64,000 nucleotides of DNA from Dyadobacter sandarakinus (GCF_016894445.1 NZ_CP056775.1:3846001-3910000), one strand, 5' to 3'. Counted from the first letter of the stretch, positions 45,800-54,111 are shown. Made by a program: numbers and translations. Notes: generated by a model from the sequence alone, not told the origin.

Positions 45800-46929
45800 T
45801 ATTCCTGCGGGTTGTTTTTTGTTACGACGGCTTCGAGCATGGTAATGTACTGCCTGATTCCCGCCTTAATTTCGTGCAGGTAAATGAACTCGTCGGCACT
45901 GTGCGAGCGTGCAGAGTGGCCTGGTCCCATTTTCAACGATGGGCAATCCAGCAGAGCCTGGTCGGAAGTGGTCGGCGAGCCGTAGGTAGTTCGGCCAAGG
46001 CTTACACCTGCCTGCACAATCGGATGATCCACCGGAATGCTCGAAGGGCGTAGACGGATGGAGCGGGGCGAAACTTCCGACGAAATATTAGAACGAATGA
46101 TCTGTACCACTTCTTCAAGCGTGTAAGCGTCCGTAACGCGAACGTCAATCGTGAAAGTACAGGCATCCGGGACCACATTATGCTGTGTACCCGCATTGAT
46201 GATCGTTACTGACATCTTGATCGGCCCAAGCGTTTCGGACACTTTCGGAAATTGGTATGATTTCACCCAGCCAATATCCTGTAATGCTTTGTAAATAGCA
46301 TTTTCTCCTTCTTCTCTTGCCGCATGCCCGGAGATACCTTTTGCGGTACAGTCCAGTACCAGCAAACCTTTTTCAGCTACGGCCAGGTGCATTTCTGTTG
46401 GCTCGCCCACAATTGCGAAGGCAATCTCGGGAAGTTCAGGAACAACAATTTCCAAACCCTCCTTTCCGGATACTTCCTCTTCCGCGGTTGCTGCTAGTAC
46501 GATGTTATATCCGAGGTTCTGCTGATCGTAGAAGTAGCAAAAAGCGGCTATCAGGGAAACCAGGCAGCCTCCTGCATCATTGCTCCCCAATCCATATAAT
46601 TTACCATCTGCCTCGCTTGCAACGAAAGGGTCAAGTGTCCAGGACTTATTGGGCTTTACCGTATCGTGGTGCGAGTTAAGGAGTATAGTAGGCTTAGCAG
46701 GATCAAAATGCAGATTATACGCCCAGATGTTATTCTTCTTTCTGTTAAACGAAATACCGCGAGCCTGTAAAAAGGCTTCAAGCAAAGAGGCGGTATGCGC
46801 TTCCTCCCGGCTGAAGGAAGGAGTTTCTATCAGCTGTTTCAATAAGGCAATTGCATCTGCCGAAAGTGTTTGCAGCATTGCCTCCTTTACTGATGAAGCT
46901 GTCAGCATGGAATTTGTATCGCTTACCAT
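45799..46929 (-). CDS. argE: M20 family N-acyl-ornithine/citrulline deacylase (ArgE-like)
   Basis: A zinc amidohydrolase of about 376 residues. Key blocks: LLNSHHDTVKPN (His and Asp of the metal site), LYGLGSNDAGG, AATAEEEVSGKEGLE (catalytic Glu-Glu) and GPGHSARSHSADEFIYL. In Bacteroidota the deacylation step acts on N-acyl-citrulline because carbamoylation occurs on the acylated ornithine; the argF-type gene in this window supports that. I chose the ATG at 46929, which overlaps the proA stop by 7 bp, over the codon at 46959. Confidence 0.88.
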   Translation of the reverse strand: MVSDTNSMLTASSVKEAMLQTLSADAIALLKQLIETPSFSREEAHTASLLEAFLQARGISFNRKKNNIWAYNLHFDPAKPTILLNSHHDTVKPNKSWTLDPFVASEADGKLYGLGSNDAGGCLVSLIAAFCYFYDQQNLGYNIVLAATAEEEVSGKEGLEIVVPELPEIAFAIVGEPTEMHLAVAEKGLLVLDCTAKGISGHAAREEGENAIYKALQDIGWVKSYQFPKVSETLGPIKMSVTIINAGTQHNVVPDACTFTIDVRVTDAYTLEEVVQIIRSNISSEVSPRSIRLRPSSIPVDHPIVQAGVSLGRTTYGSPTTSDQALLDCPSLKMGPGHSARSHSADEFIYLHEIKAGIRQYITMLEAVVTKNNPQE

Positions 46930-48173
46930 CTTACCTGTCCGTTTCCTGTCACAATCCATTTTTCGGTTACCAATTTCTCCAATGCAAATGGGCCTCTCGC
47001 GTGCAATTTCTGTGTAGAAATCCCTATTTCCGCTCCCAGTGCAAATACCCCTCCGTCTGTAAAGCGGGTAGAGGCATTGGCATAAACAGCAGCGGCATCT
47101 ACTTCATTCAGGAATTTATCTATTGCATCCTGATCATTTGAAATAATTGCTTCCGAATGCCGGGACGAAAATTCCTCGATATGGTGCAGTGCCTCATAAA
47201 GGTCAGCTACTACTTTAACGGAGCATTTAAAATCCAGAAACTCACGCCCAAAATCATCGGCAGCAGCCCGGTTCAGCAATGCAAACCCGGCTTTTTCCAT
47301 GATTGCGTAAGAAGTTTCATCTGCATACACTTCAACATGCCATTTTTCAAATCCTTCTTTCAGCTTTGGTAAAAAAACCTCTGCTACGTCCGAATCTACC
47401 AGCACGGTATCCAATGCATTGCATGCCGCCGGCTTGGAAACTTTTGCATTGACTACAATTTCCGCAGCCTTATCCAGATCTGCTGTACGATCCACATAGG
47501 TATGGCACACTCCGGCACCCGTTTCAATAGTAGGTACCAGCGAATTTTGCCGCACAAATTTGATCAGCGACTCCGAGCCGCGCGGGATAATAATATCTAC
47601 AAACTGGGTTGCCGTAAGCAGCTCTCCTACGTATTCGCGCCCAGCAGGCAGCAAAGTGACAGCAGCTGCGGGCACACCGAAATCGGACAGCGCCTCGTGG
47701 ATCAGGCTTACCAGGTAAGTATTGGAATAATGCGCCTCTTTTCCGCCCTTTAAAACACAGGCATTTCCGGACCTTAGGCAAAGCGCGGCAACATCAATCG
47801 TTACATTGGGCCTTGATTCGTAAATAACCCCGACTACGCCCAGCGGCACCGCAATCTTGCGTAGATGCATGCCTTGCTCAATGGTTTTGTCGAGGTATAT
47901 GGTCCGGGTAGGATCAGGCAGACCGGCCACATCCATAAGACTTTGCGCCAGGTCGTTAATTCTCCTGGTATTTAAAAGAAGACGGTCTTTTTTCGGGTCG
48001 GCATCATCCATCAGCGCCAGGTCTTTCTGGTTTTCAGTCACGATATTGTCACTGTTAGCCAGGATGACGGCTGCAAGTTTCACCAGTACATCAGCACGCT
48101 GCTGATCGTCCAGCCTGCGGACAGCTACCGAAGCTTCCCGCGTCTCTTTCAGAATAGGTAAAATGGAGTCCAT
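46923..48173 (-). CDS. proA: Glutamate-5-semialdehyde dehydrogenase
   Basis: It reduces gamma-glutamyl phosphate to the semialdehyde in proline synthesis. The 416-residue length is normal. Motifs are PLGVVGVIYESRPNVTIDVAALCLRSGNACVLKGGKEA, the catalytic Cys in KVSKPAACNALDTVLV, and ETGAGVCHTYVD. It overlaps proB upstream by one base (TAATG) and argE downstream, so proline and arginine steps share one transcript. Confidence 0.97.
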   Translation of the reverse strand: MDSILPILKETREASVAVRRLDDQQRADVLVKLAAVILANSDNIVTENQKDLALMDDADPKKDRLLLNTRRINDLAQSLMDVAGLPDPTRTIYLDKTIEQGMHLRKIAVPLGVVGVIYESRPNVTIDVAALCLRSGNACVLKGGKEAHYSNTYLVSLIHEALSDFGVPAAAVTLLPAGREYVGELLTATQFVDIIIPRGSESLIKFVRQNSLVPTIETGAGVCHTYVDRTADLDKAAEIVVNAKVSKPAACNALDTVLVDSDVAEVFLPKLKEGFEKWHVEVYADETSYAIMEKAGFALLNRAAADDFGREFLDFKCSVKVVADLYEALHHIEEFSSRHSEAIISNDQDAIDKFLNEVDAAAVYANASTRFTDGGVFALGAEIGISTQKLHARGPFALEKLVTEKWIVTGNGQVRW

Positions 48174-49210
48174 TATAATAAAACGATATCGTTGGCATGC
48201 GCCACTTCAAAATTCATTTTTTTCAGATTTTCGCGGATGGCCCCAGAGGTTTCACGCGCGCGTGCCACTGCGATCATCTCCTGGGCGGGAGAATAAATCT
48301 CAATGATTTCGCCTGCCTCAAAGTCACCTTCCACATCAGATACCCCTACTGCAAGAAGACTTTTTCTTTTTAACAATGCTTTTGAAGCACCTTCGTCAAT
48401 CTGCAGTCGTCCCGAAACCAGTCCGCCGCTGCCAAGCCAGCGGTTGCGGGCCGATAAGGTGCTTTTGCCAGGTTTGATCAGGGTACCTGCATTTCCATGC
48501 AATGCGTCAAGCAGCTCATCTTTCCTGTTCATCCCGAATATAACCACCCGTATGCCCATCCGGGCAGCCAGCTTGGCAAAGGTCAGCTTGGACGCCATAC
48601 CACCCAGTCCGAGAAAAGATTTATCGGTTTTTACAAATTTAAAAACCTCGTTGACATTGGACACATTTCTCAAAACTGCTCCTTCCCCATCGAGTAATCC
48701 GCCTACTGACGTACAAAACATCAGTGACTCGGCTCCGAAGCCTACTGCAAGCAAGGTAGCCAGCTCATCATTGTCCGAAAATTTCAGCTCACGGTCACTG
48801 ACTACGTCATTTTCATTGACAATAGGAATAATGTTGTTTGCCCAGAGTTCCTCAAAGGTTTCTTTGAGCTGTAAAAACTTCTTGCGGCTCGCAAAATGCT
48901 GCCTTTCGCAGAGTCCCTGCGCTATAAATATGTTGGTTGGTGCGAAGCTGGCTGCATACAGTCCTACGAGGAGCGGGTTCCCTACTGACGCAGCGGCTTT
49001 ACGCTGGGTCATTGTCCCTTTATAATCCTGAATATAGGCCTTTCCTGCACCGACCGCACCGGAAGAAACAATGATGATCCGGTAACCGGCATGTATTTCC
49101 GAAACCTGCCGGGCTATTTCTGCGATGATGCCGGTATCCGGCTCACCTGAAGGAAGCGTAATCGAGGCGGTTCCGAACTTGATAACAAGAATTGGTTTAG
49201 ACACTTTCAC
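48173..49210 (-). CDS. proB: Glutamate 5-kinase
   Basis: It phosphorylates glutamate to gamma-glutamyl phosphate, the proline-inhibited first step. The 345-residue protein has the amino-acid kinase domain (VIKFGTASITLP, IIIVSSGAVGAGKAYI, PIVNENDVVSDRELKFSDNDELATLLA, GLGGMASKLTFAKLAARMGI) and a C-terminal PUA-like domain (SLLAVGVSDVEGDFEAGEIIEI). The first codon is GTG at 49210; another GTG follows two codons later. A clear promoter lies upstream. Confidence 0.96.
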   Translation of the reverse strand: MKVSKPILVIKFGTASITLPSGEPDTGIIAEIARQVSEIHAGYRIIIVSSGAVGAGKAYIQDYKGTMTQRKAAASVGNPLLVGLYAASFAPTNIFIAQGLCERQHFASRKKFLQLKETFEELWANNIIPIVNENDVVSDRELKFSDNDELATLLAVGFGAESLMFCTSVGGLLDGEGAVLRNVSNVNEVFKFVKTDKSFLGLGGMASKLTFAKLAARMGIRVVIFGMNRKDELLDALHGNAGTLIKPGKSTLSARNRWLGSGGLVSGRLQIDEGASKALLKRKSLLAVGVSDVEGDFEAGEIIEIYSPAQEMIAVARARETSGAIRENLKKMNFEVAHANDIVLL

Positions 49211-49254
49211 AGGGAATTATACGCATTTACCAGTGCGTAAAGAAGCAACTGCGC

Positions 49255-49285
49255 CAAAATTACAGCATTCAAAGGGCAATGCAAG
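49255..49285 (-). promoter_or_regulatory. Promoter of the proB-proA-argE operon
   Basis: On the minus strand, CTTG (plus 49282-49285) and TAATTTTG (49255-49262) are separated by 19 bp, close to the consensus TTTG-N19-21-TAnnTTTG. Transcription would begin near 49248, about 38 bp before proB. Confidence 0.65.
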
Positions 49286-49312
49286 CATCAGGAGCGCGGG
49301 CGGCGGGCATTA

Positions 49313-49921
49313 TTACATTCCCTGCAGCACCTGCGGATCAAAGGTGCGTTTCATCTTCAAACCTTTATGCAGCTGCGTAAGGTAGTCGAGCCTCGGGATT
49401 TCAATGGCGCCGTAACGCAGCACATTATCATTGATAAACTGCGTATCCAGTAAAACAAAGCGGTTGAGACGGAGCATCAGCATGAGATAATGAAAAGCGA
49501 CTTTGGATGCATTGCTTTCAATCGTGAACATCGATTCACCAAAAAACACACCGTTGATCGCTACACCATAAAGGCCTCCCACGAGCCTGTTTTCACGATA
49601 GGCTTCAATACTGTGGGCGTAACCGAGCTGGTGCAGTGCGGTGTAGGAAGAAATGATTGTTTCCGAGATCCAGGTGCCGTTTTCTTTGGCCCTCGGCAAC
49701 GAGCAGCCGCGCATGACGCCTTCGAAATCAGTATCGACCCTGATCTCAAAATGATGCCTGTTAATCACCGGCCGGAGGGAGCGGGGCGGTTTGTAAGTAT
49801 CAATGGGAATCACAGCCCTGGGATCGGGCGAGTACCAGTAAATACTCCCGTCTGACTCCGCCATGGGGAATATGCCATTAATGTACCCATAAATCAGGTC
49901 GTCAGTGGTAAGTTCCGACAT
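49313..49921 (-). CDS. aat: Leucyl/phenylalanyl-tRNA--protein transferase
   Basis: It adds Leu or Phe to N-terminal Lys or Arg of proteins, marking them for ClpS/ClpAP degradation (N-end rule). The 202-residue protein shows the family blocks DDLIYGYINGIFPMAESDGSIYWYSPDPRAVIPID, GTWISETIISSYTALHQLGYAHSIEAY, LVGGLYGVAINGVFFGESMF and VLLDTQFINDNVLRYGAIEIPR. It lies 103 bp upstream of proB on the same strand but with a promoter between them. Confidence 0.96.
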   Translation of the reverse strand: MSELTTDDLIYGYINGIFPMAESDGSIYWYSPDPRAVIPIDTYKPPRSLRPVINRHHFEIRVDTDFEGVMRGCSLPRAKENGTWISETIISSYTALHQLGYAHSIEAYRENRLVGGLYGVAINGVFFGESMFTIESNASKVAFHYLMLMLRLNRFVLLDTQFINDNVLRYGAIEIPRLDYLTQLHKGLKMKRTFDPQVLQGM

Positions 49922-50090
49922 TGGTAAAATAATGTTAAGCGTACATTCCTTGCCTGCATTTCGGGTAAAAGTGCAAAAATTTACGCACAGAACTTTACAG
50001 GCAGCCGAACCATAAAAATATATCTTATGTTACTTTGGCGTGATAAATTTTTTTTCAAAATTTGTAGCTACCAAGACACATCACCTGTCA

Positions 50091-50162
50091 ATGAATTGTA
50101 ACGGCATACATACTGTCCTTCATACTACGCCTTTCCGATTCAGGTCCACAAGGACCGCATAA
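50091..50162 (+). CDS. Candidate arginine leader peptide (23 codons)
   Basis: An ATG at 50091 opens a 23-codon frame ending TAA. Three of the last eight codons are Arg (CGA, AGG, AGG, reading RFRSTR), and they overlap a GGTCC-ACAA-GGACC hairpin. A second hairpin with a T-run follows a few bases after the stop. This arrangement is what transcription attenuation by ribosome stalling would need, ahead of the first arginine-pathway gene. Chance cannot be excluded; no conservation data are available here. Confidence 0.4.
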   Translation: MNCNGIHTVLHTTPFRFRSTRTA

Positions 50163-50167
50163 TTCTC

Positions 50168-50192
50168 TTTTACCTACGTGGTAAAGCTTTTT
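50168..50192 (+). terminator. Possible attenuator hairpin in the GNAT leader
   Basis: TTTACC pairs with GGTAAA (50169-50174 with 50080-type partner at 50180-50185) around TACGT, followed by GCTTTTTC. The stem is short and AT-rich, so it would be a weak terminator. It begins 6 bp past the leader-peptide stop. Confidence 0.4.
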
Positions 50193-50292
50193 CATCCCCG
50201 ATTTTCTTGAAGTACTTTCCAAAACGTCCCATCGTTTATTCTCTGGGTATAGTTATTTTTTGTTTCGAACATTTTTGTCAGTACATACATCA

Positions 50293-51006
50293 ATGAAAAA
50301 TACCGAAGTAGTGGGCAGTAAGTTTGTTGTTCAGACTGCCAATGAAAACCATCTCCATTTTGCAGACGTAATTTGTGCAGAAATGGAGGAAAGCGCCAAA
50401 AAGCGTGGTACTGGTATTGCCAAACGTTCTCCGGTGTACATTATGGAAAAAATGGTGGAAGGAAAAGCCATCATTGCTACCACTGAGGCCGGTCAATGGG
50501 TGGGCTTTTGTTATATAGAAACCTGGGAACACGGCAAGTTTGTGGCTAATTCGGGCCTCATCGTACATCCTGATTACCGTAACAGCGGTATGGCCAAGGC
50601 TATCAAGCAAAAGGCTTTTGAACTATCACGCACCAAATATCCTGACGCAAAGATCATTGGCATTACGACCAGTCTGCCGGTGATGAAAATCAACTCCGAC
50701 CTGGGCTATGAGCCGGTAACGTTCAGCGAGCTTCCTGCTGACGATGCCTTCTGGAAAGGCTGCGCAAGCTGTGTAAACTATGATGTACTCACCCGCACCG
50801 GCAGAAAACACTGCCTTTGCACGGGGATGATGTACAATCCGGAAGACAAGAAGATTGTAAATACGGAAGCAGCAGAAAAAGGATCCTGGGACTTTCTGAA
50901 AGAATCAGGTCTGTATGAACGCTGGATGCGGATCAAGCAGCGCATTTTGCTGCGAAGGGAAGAACGTGCGAAAAAGAAAAACGCCGGGGCCGCGCTGGTA
51001 CACTAG
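50293..51006 (+). CDS. GNAT N-acyltransferase, probable N-acylglutamate synthase
   Basis: A 237-residue protein from the ATG at 50293. The GNAT core covers residues about 10-140; the acyl-CoA loop is seen in SGLIVHPDYRNSGMAKAIKQKAFELS. A second part contains Cys pairs in GCASCVNY and HCLCTGMMYNP that could bind zinc. By position at the head of the arginine cluster it is the best candidate for acylation of glutamate, the first step of the pathway; GNAT genes of this kind stand at the same place in other Bacteroidota. The acyl donor (acetyl- or succinyl-CoA) cannot be told from sequence. Confidence 0.82.
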   Translation: MKNTEVVGSKFVVQTANENHLHFADVICAEMEESAKKRGTGIAKRSPVYIMEKMVEGKAIIATTEAGQWVGFCYIETWEHGKFVANSGLIVHPDYRNSGMAKAIKQKAFELSRTKYPDAKIIGITTSLPVMKINSDLGYEPVTFSELPADDAFWKGCASCVNYDVLTRTGRKHCLCTGMMYNPEDKKIVNTEAAEKGSWDFLKESGLYERWMRIKQRILLRREERAKKKNAGAALVH

Positions 51007-51041
51007 TACCGCATCAATTCACAGATAACAAACATTCTGAG

Positions 51042-51087
51042 TACCTCGCCCGGCAGCCTTTTCAGGCCTGAGGCGAGGTATTTTTTT
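51042..51087 (+). terminator. Strong terminator after the GNAT gene
   Basis: TACCTCGCC (51042-51050) pairs with GGCGAGGTA (51072-51080), followed by seven T. The 21-base loop contains a further AGGCCT palindrome. It should separate the GNAT transcript from higBA and argG. Confidence 0.9.
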
Positions 51088-51157
51088 GTTTTACGATAAA
51101 ACCCAACGAACTCACAAGCTTTTCCCAAAACGGGAATATCGTTGTCTGAAACTTATG

Positions 51158-51165
51158 TACTTTTG
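51158..51165 (+). promoter_or_regulatory. Candidate -7 promoter element of higBA
   Basis: TACTTTTG matches TAnnTTTG exactly and ends 8 bp before the higB ATG. Transcription would begin near 51171, leaving a leader of a few bases at most. No clear -33 TTTG is present. Confidence 0.5.
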
Positions 51166-51173
51166 TTCGCAAC

Positions 51174-51470
51174 ATGCGGATTTTTACCAGAGGCACACTA
51201 CGATCATTCTGGAATGATCATCCCGACGCTCGTCCGGCACTTGAATTTTGGTATGACTCCGTGGAGAAAAACCGGTTTGATGGTCCGAATGGGGTAATTA
51301 AGTTTTTCAAGAATGCTGACACGGTCGGGAATGGACGTATTGTATTTAACATCGCACATAATAAGTACCGGCTGGTAGCCAAGTTCGAGTATGAAAGACA
51401 GCTTGTATTTGTAAGGTTTATCGGAAACCATGCAGCATACGACAGCATTACGAACATCAAAGAGTTATAA
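51174..51470 (+). CDS. higB: HigB-type mRNA interferase toxin
   Basis: A 98-residue toxin of the HigB_toxin family (PF09907), RelE fold, expected to cleave mRNA on the ribosome. Matching blocks are FWNDHPDARPALEFWYDSVEKNRF, VGNGRIVFNIAHNKYRLVAKFEYERQLVFVRFIGNHAAYD. The toxin-first order and the following XRE antitoxin (11 bp away) are typical of higBA. The module sits between the GNAT gene and argG, splitting an otherwise continuous arginine cluster. Confidence 0.93.
   Translation: MRIFTRGTLRSFWNDHPDARPALEFWYDSVEKNRFDGPNGVIKFFKNADTVGNGRIVFNIAHNKYRLVAKFEYERQLVFVRFIGNHAAYDSITNIKEL
51202..51219. promoter_or_regulatory. 18-bp palindrome inside the start of higB (possible HigA operator)
   Basis: GATCATTC-TG-GAATGATC is a perfect 8+8 inverted repeat, 28 bp into the toxin gene and about 37 bp past the -7 element. 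It is of the size bound by dimeric XRE repressors. It could equally be a coding coincidence. Confidence 0.4.
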
Positions 51471-51481
51471 TACCAGAACTT

Positions 51482-51886
51482 ATGAAAACGCACTCGATCA
51501 GCATTGATGAAATTAGAATAAAGCCGATCACGAGTCAGGAGGATTTTGAGGAGGCCGGCAAACTCATAGAAGCTTTGGTAGATGCTGACTTGCTGGAAGA
51601 TCCTGAGGAGAAAAAGAAGGCATTGGACATTCTGGAAGCCATTACAGTGCTCGCAATTGATTACGAGAAAAGGCATTTTCCAATTCCAAAGCCCGATCCC
51701 ATTGAAGCGATCAAAGAGCGAATGAAGCAGCTTCATCTGACAAGAAAAGACGTAGCGCCATACTTTGGAGGTGAAAACCGTGTTTCGGAAGTTTTAAGTA
51801 AAAAAAGAAGTTTAACCATTAAAATGATCAGAGAACTGAGCAGAAACCTGGGAATACCAGCCGAAACTTTACTCGCTATTCACTGA
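51482..51886 (+). CDS. higA: HigA-type antitoxin, XRE family
   Basis: A 134-residue antitoxin with an acidic N-terminal half that likely wraps the toxin (SQEDFEEAGKLIEALVDADLLEDPEEKKKALD) and a C-terminal XRE helix-turn-helix (IKERMKQLHLTRKDVAPYFGGENRVSEVLSKKRSLTIKMIRELSRNLGIP). It should neutralise HigB and repress the operon. It ends 37 bp before argG with no terminator between, so argG may be read from the higBA promoter. Confidence 0.92.
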   Translation: MKTHSISIDEIRIKPITSQEDFEEAGKLIEALVDADLLEDPEEKKKALDILEAITVLAIDYEKRHFPIPKPDPIEAIKERMKQLHLTRKDVAPYFGGENRVSEVLSKKRSLTIKMIRELSRNLGIPAETLLAIH

Positions 51887-51923
51887 TTTTCATTCCGTTT
51901 ATCTTGTATCCATACCAACAATA

Positions 51924-53123
51924 ATGTCACAGCCCAAAGTAGTTTTAGCGTTCAGCGGAGGCCTTGATACCTCTTTTTGTGTAAAATATTTAGCCGAAGA
52001 CAAAGGTTACGAGGTCCATTCCGTGCTGGTAGACACCGGTGGCTTTTCAGATGAAGAGCTCAGAACCATCGAGGCAAATGCCTACGCGCTGGGCGTGAAA
52101 CAACACGCTACCATTTCCAAAACCAGCGAATATTACAATGATTGTATCAAGTACCTGATCTTTGGTAATGTGTTGAAAAACAATACCTATCCGCTCTCGG
52201 TAAGTGCGGAGCGCGTGTTTCAGGCGGTTGCTGTGGCGGAGTATGCCAGGGAAATCGGTGCGAGCGCCATTGCGCATGGCAGTACGGGAGCCGGCAATGA
52301 TCAGGTCCGGTTTGATATGGCATTCAGGATCATTATTCCCGATGCCGAAATCATTACCCCGATCCGTGACCTGAAACTTTCGCGCGAAGCTGAAATCGAG
52401 TACCTGACGCAGAAAGGCGTGGGTCGCGAATGGACCAAGGCTGCATACAGCATTAACAAAGGCTTGTGGGGAACATCCGTGGGCGGAAAAGAAACCCTGA
52501 CTTCCGAAAAATACCTGCCCGAGTCAGCCTGGCCTACTCAGATCACCAAAACGGAACCCGAGAGCATTACGCTGGAATTTGAACAAGGCGAGCTGAAAGG
52601 TGTAGCCGGAGAGAAGTTTGAAAATCCGGTGCAGGCCATCCAGAAACTGGCGGCCATCGCACAACCTTTCGGCATTGGCCGGGATATACACGTGGGTGAT
52701 ACCATCATCGGGATCAAGGGCCGCGTAGGATTTGAAGCTGCGGCTCCGCTCATCATCATCAAGGCACATCATACTCTGGAAAAACATGTGCTGAGTGAGC
52801 AGCAGCTGTACTGGAAAGAGCAGCTTTCCAACTGGTACGGCAGTTTGCTGCACAAAGGACAGTTTGTAGAGCCTGTTATGCGCAATATCGAGGCATTTCT
52901 GACGGATACCCAGTCGCACGTGACTGGTAAAGTTCACGTCTACCTGGCTCCCTATCGCTTTCATGTGGAAGGTATTGAGTCTCCGTACGACCTGATGTCG
53001 GCGAAATTCGGCAGCTACGGAGAAATGAACAATGCCTGGACGGGTGACGATGTACGCGGTTTCTCCAAAGTAGCATCCAACCAGGTGATGATCTATGCCA
53101 AAGTAAGCGAATCAAACCAATAA
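51924..53123 (+). CDS. argG: Argininosuccinate synthase
   Basis: ArgG joins citrulline and aspartate using ATP. The 399-residue protein starts with the ATP pyrophosphatase loop LAFSGGLDTSFCVKYLAED. Other family blocks are IAHGSTGAGNDQVRFDMAF and YSINKGLWGTSVGGKET. It is 4 bp from argC and is the first of the uninterrupted argG-C-D-F set. Only a weak promoter-like TATCTTG precedes it. Confidence 0.95.
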   Translation: MSQPKVVLAFSGGLDTSFCVKYLAEDKGYEVHSVLVDTGGFSDEELRTIEANAYALGVKQHATISKTSEYYNDCIKYLIFGNVLKNNTYPLSVSAERVFQAVAVAEYAREIGASAIAHGSTGAGNDQVRFDMAFRIIIPDAEIITPIRDLKLSREAEIEYLTQKGVGREWTKAAYSINKGLWGTSVGGKETLTSEKYLPESAWPTQITKTEPESITLEFEQGELKGVAGEKFENPVQAIQKLAAIAQPFGIGRDIHVGDTIIGIKGRVGFEAAAPLIIIKAHHTLEKHVLSEQQLYWKEQLSNWYGSLLHKGQFVEPVMRNIEAFLTDTQSHVTGKVHVYLAPYRFHVEGIESPYDLMSAKFGSYGEMNNAWTGDDVRGFSKVASNQVMIYAKVSESNQ

Positions 53124-53127
53124 GCGG

Positions 53128-54111
53128 ATGACAGCAATAAATATAGGTATCATTGGCGCTGCCGGATATACCGGCGGAGAGCTGCTGCGGATACTGATCA
53201 GCCATCCGGAAGCTTCCATTGCATTTGCCCACAGCAAGAGTCAGGCCGGTAAGCCTGTTTATGCCACGCATACTGACCTTCTTGGCGATACCGACCTGGT
53301 TTTTTCGGGTGAAGATGTTCAGGAACTGCTGGATAGTGAGAGTTTGCATGTGATTTTCCTTTGCTCCGGGCATGGCGAGTCTCAGAAATTCTTGTCAGAA
53401 TATACTGTCCCGGGCACTGTAAAGATCATTGATCTGAGTACCGATTTCAGGGATGAATCCGAAGGATTTGTATATGGATTGCCCGAATTGCAGCGGGATA
53501 CTATCAAGACTGCAATGAAAGTAGCCAATCCGGGCTGCTTTGCAACCAGCATTGAGCTGGCATTGCTGCCACTGGCTGACGCGGGGCTGATCAGGGATGA
53601 TGTGCATGTAAGTGCCGTGACAGGCAGTACAGGTGCAGGACAGTCACTGAGTGCGACTACGCATTTTACGTGGAGAAACAACAATGTATCTGTTTACAAA
53701 GCATTTACGCACCAGCACCTGACCGAAATTAAAATGAGCGTCGGGAAGCTGCAGGAAGGTTTTAAGCAGAACGTCAGATTTATTCCGTACCGTGGTGATT
53801 ATACCCGCGGCATCATGGCCAATGTTTATACCACCTTTGACGGAACACTGGAAGAGGCGAAAAGAATTTATAAGAGTTACTATCAGGAGCATCCGTTTAC
53901 CCACGTCAGCGATGCACCGATAGACCTCAAACAGGTTGTAAATACGAATAAATGCCTGGTGCACCTGGAAGTCCATGATGGTCAGCTTCTGATCAGCAGC
54001 ATCATTGATAACCTGACTAAAGGTGCGTCTGGCCAGGCGGTACAAAACATGAACCTGATGTTTGGTCTGCCGGAAAATACCGGCCTCAGATTGAAGGCAG
54101 CAGCATTCTAG
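53128..54111 (+). CDS. argC: N-acetyl-gamma-glutamyl-phosphate reductase
   Basis: It reduces N-acyl-glutamyl phosphate to the semialdehyde, the third step of ornithine synthesis. The 327-residue protein has the NADP fold IGIIGAAGYTGGELLRIL, the catalytic Cys C137 in VANPGCFATSIELALLPL, and the substrate block IPYRGDYTRGIMANVYTTF. It is likely to accept the acyl group used by the pathway's carbamoyltransferase (acetyl or succinyl). argG lies 4 bp upstream; a 318-bp gap follows. Confidence 0.96.
   Translation: MTAINIGIIGAAGYTGGELLRILISHPEASIAFAHSKSQAGKPVYATHTDLLGDTDLVFSGEDVQELLDSESLHVIFLCSGHGESQKFLSEYTVPGTVKIIDLSTDFRDESEGFVYGLPELQRDTIKTAMKVANPGCFATSIELALLPLADAGLIRDDVHVSAVTGSTGAGQSLSATTHFTWRNNNVSVYKAFTHQHLTEIKMSVGKLQEGFKQNVRFIPYRGDYTRGIMANVYTTFDGTLEEAKRIYKSYYQEHPFTHVSDAPIDLKQVVNTNKCLVHLEVHDGQLLISSIIDNLTKGASGQAVQNMNLMFGLPENTGLRLKAAAF

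Larger units (their letters stand above)
49922..50292. other. 371-bp regulatory spacer between aat and the GNAT gene
   Basis: The spacer separates divergent genes. It holds a TTACTTTG (50030-50037) that is one base off the -7 consensus for rightward transcription. It also has a possible Arg-rich leader ORF, a small hairpin inside it (GGTCC/GGACC at 50143-50156) and a second hairpin with a T-run. The last 100 bp before the GNAT start are AT-rich with no clear motif. Confidence 0.5.

Noticed and set aside
48303..49025. 240-codon plus-strand ORF opposite proB
   Set aside because: Ser/Pro/Lys-rich shadow of proB with no family match.
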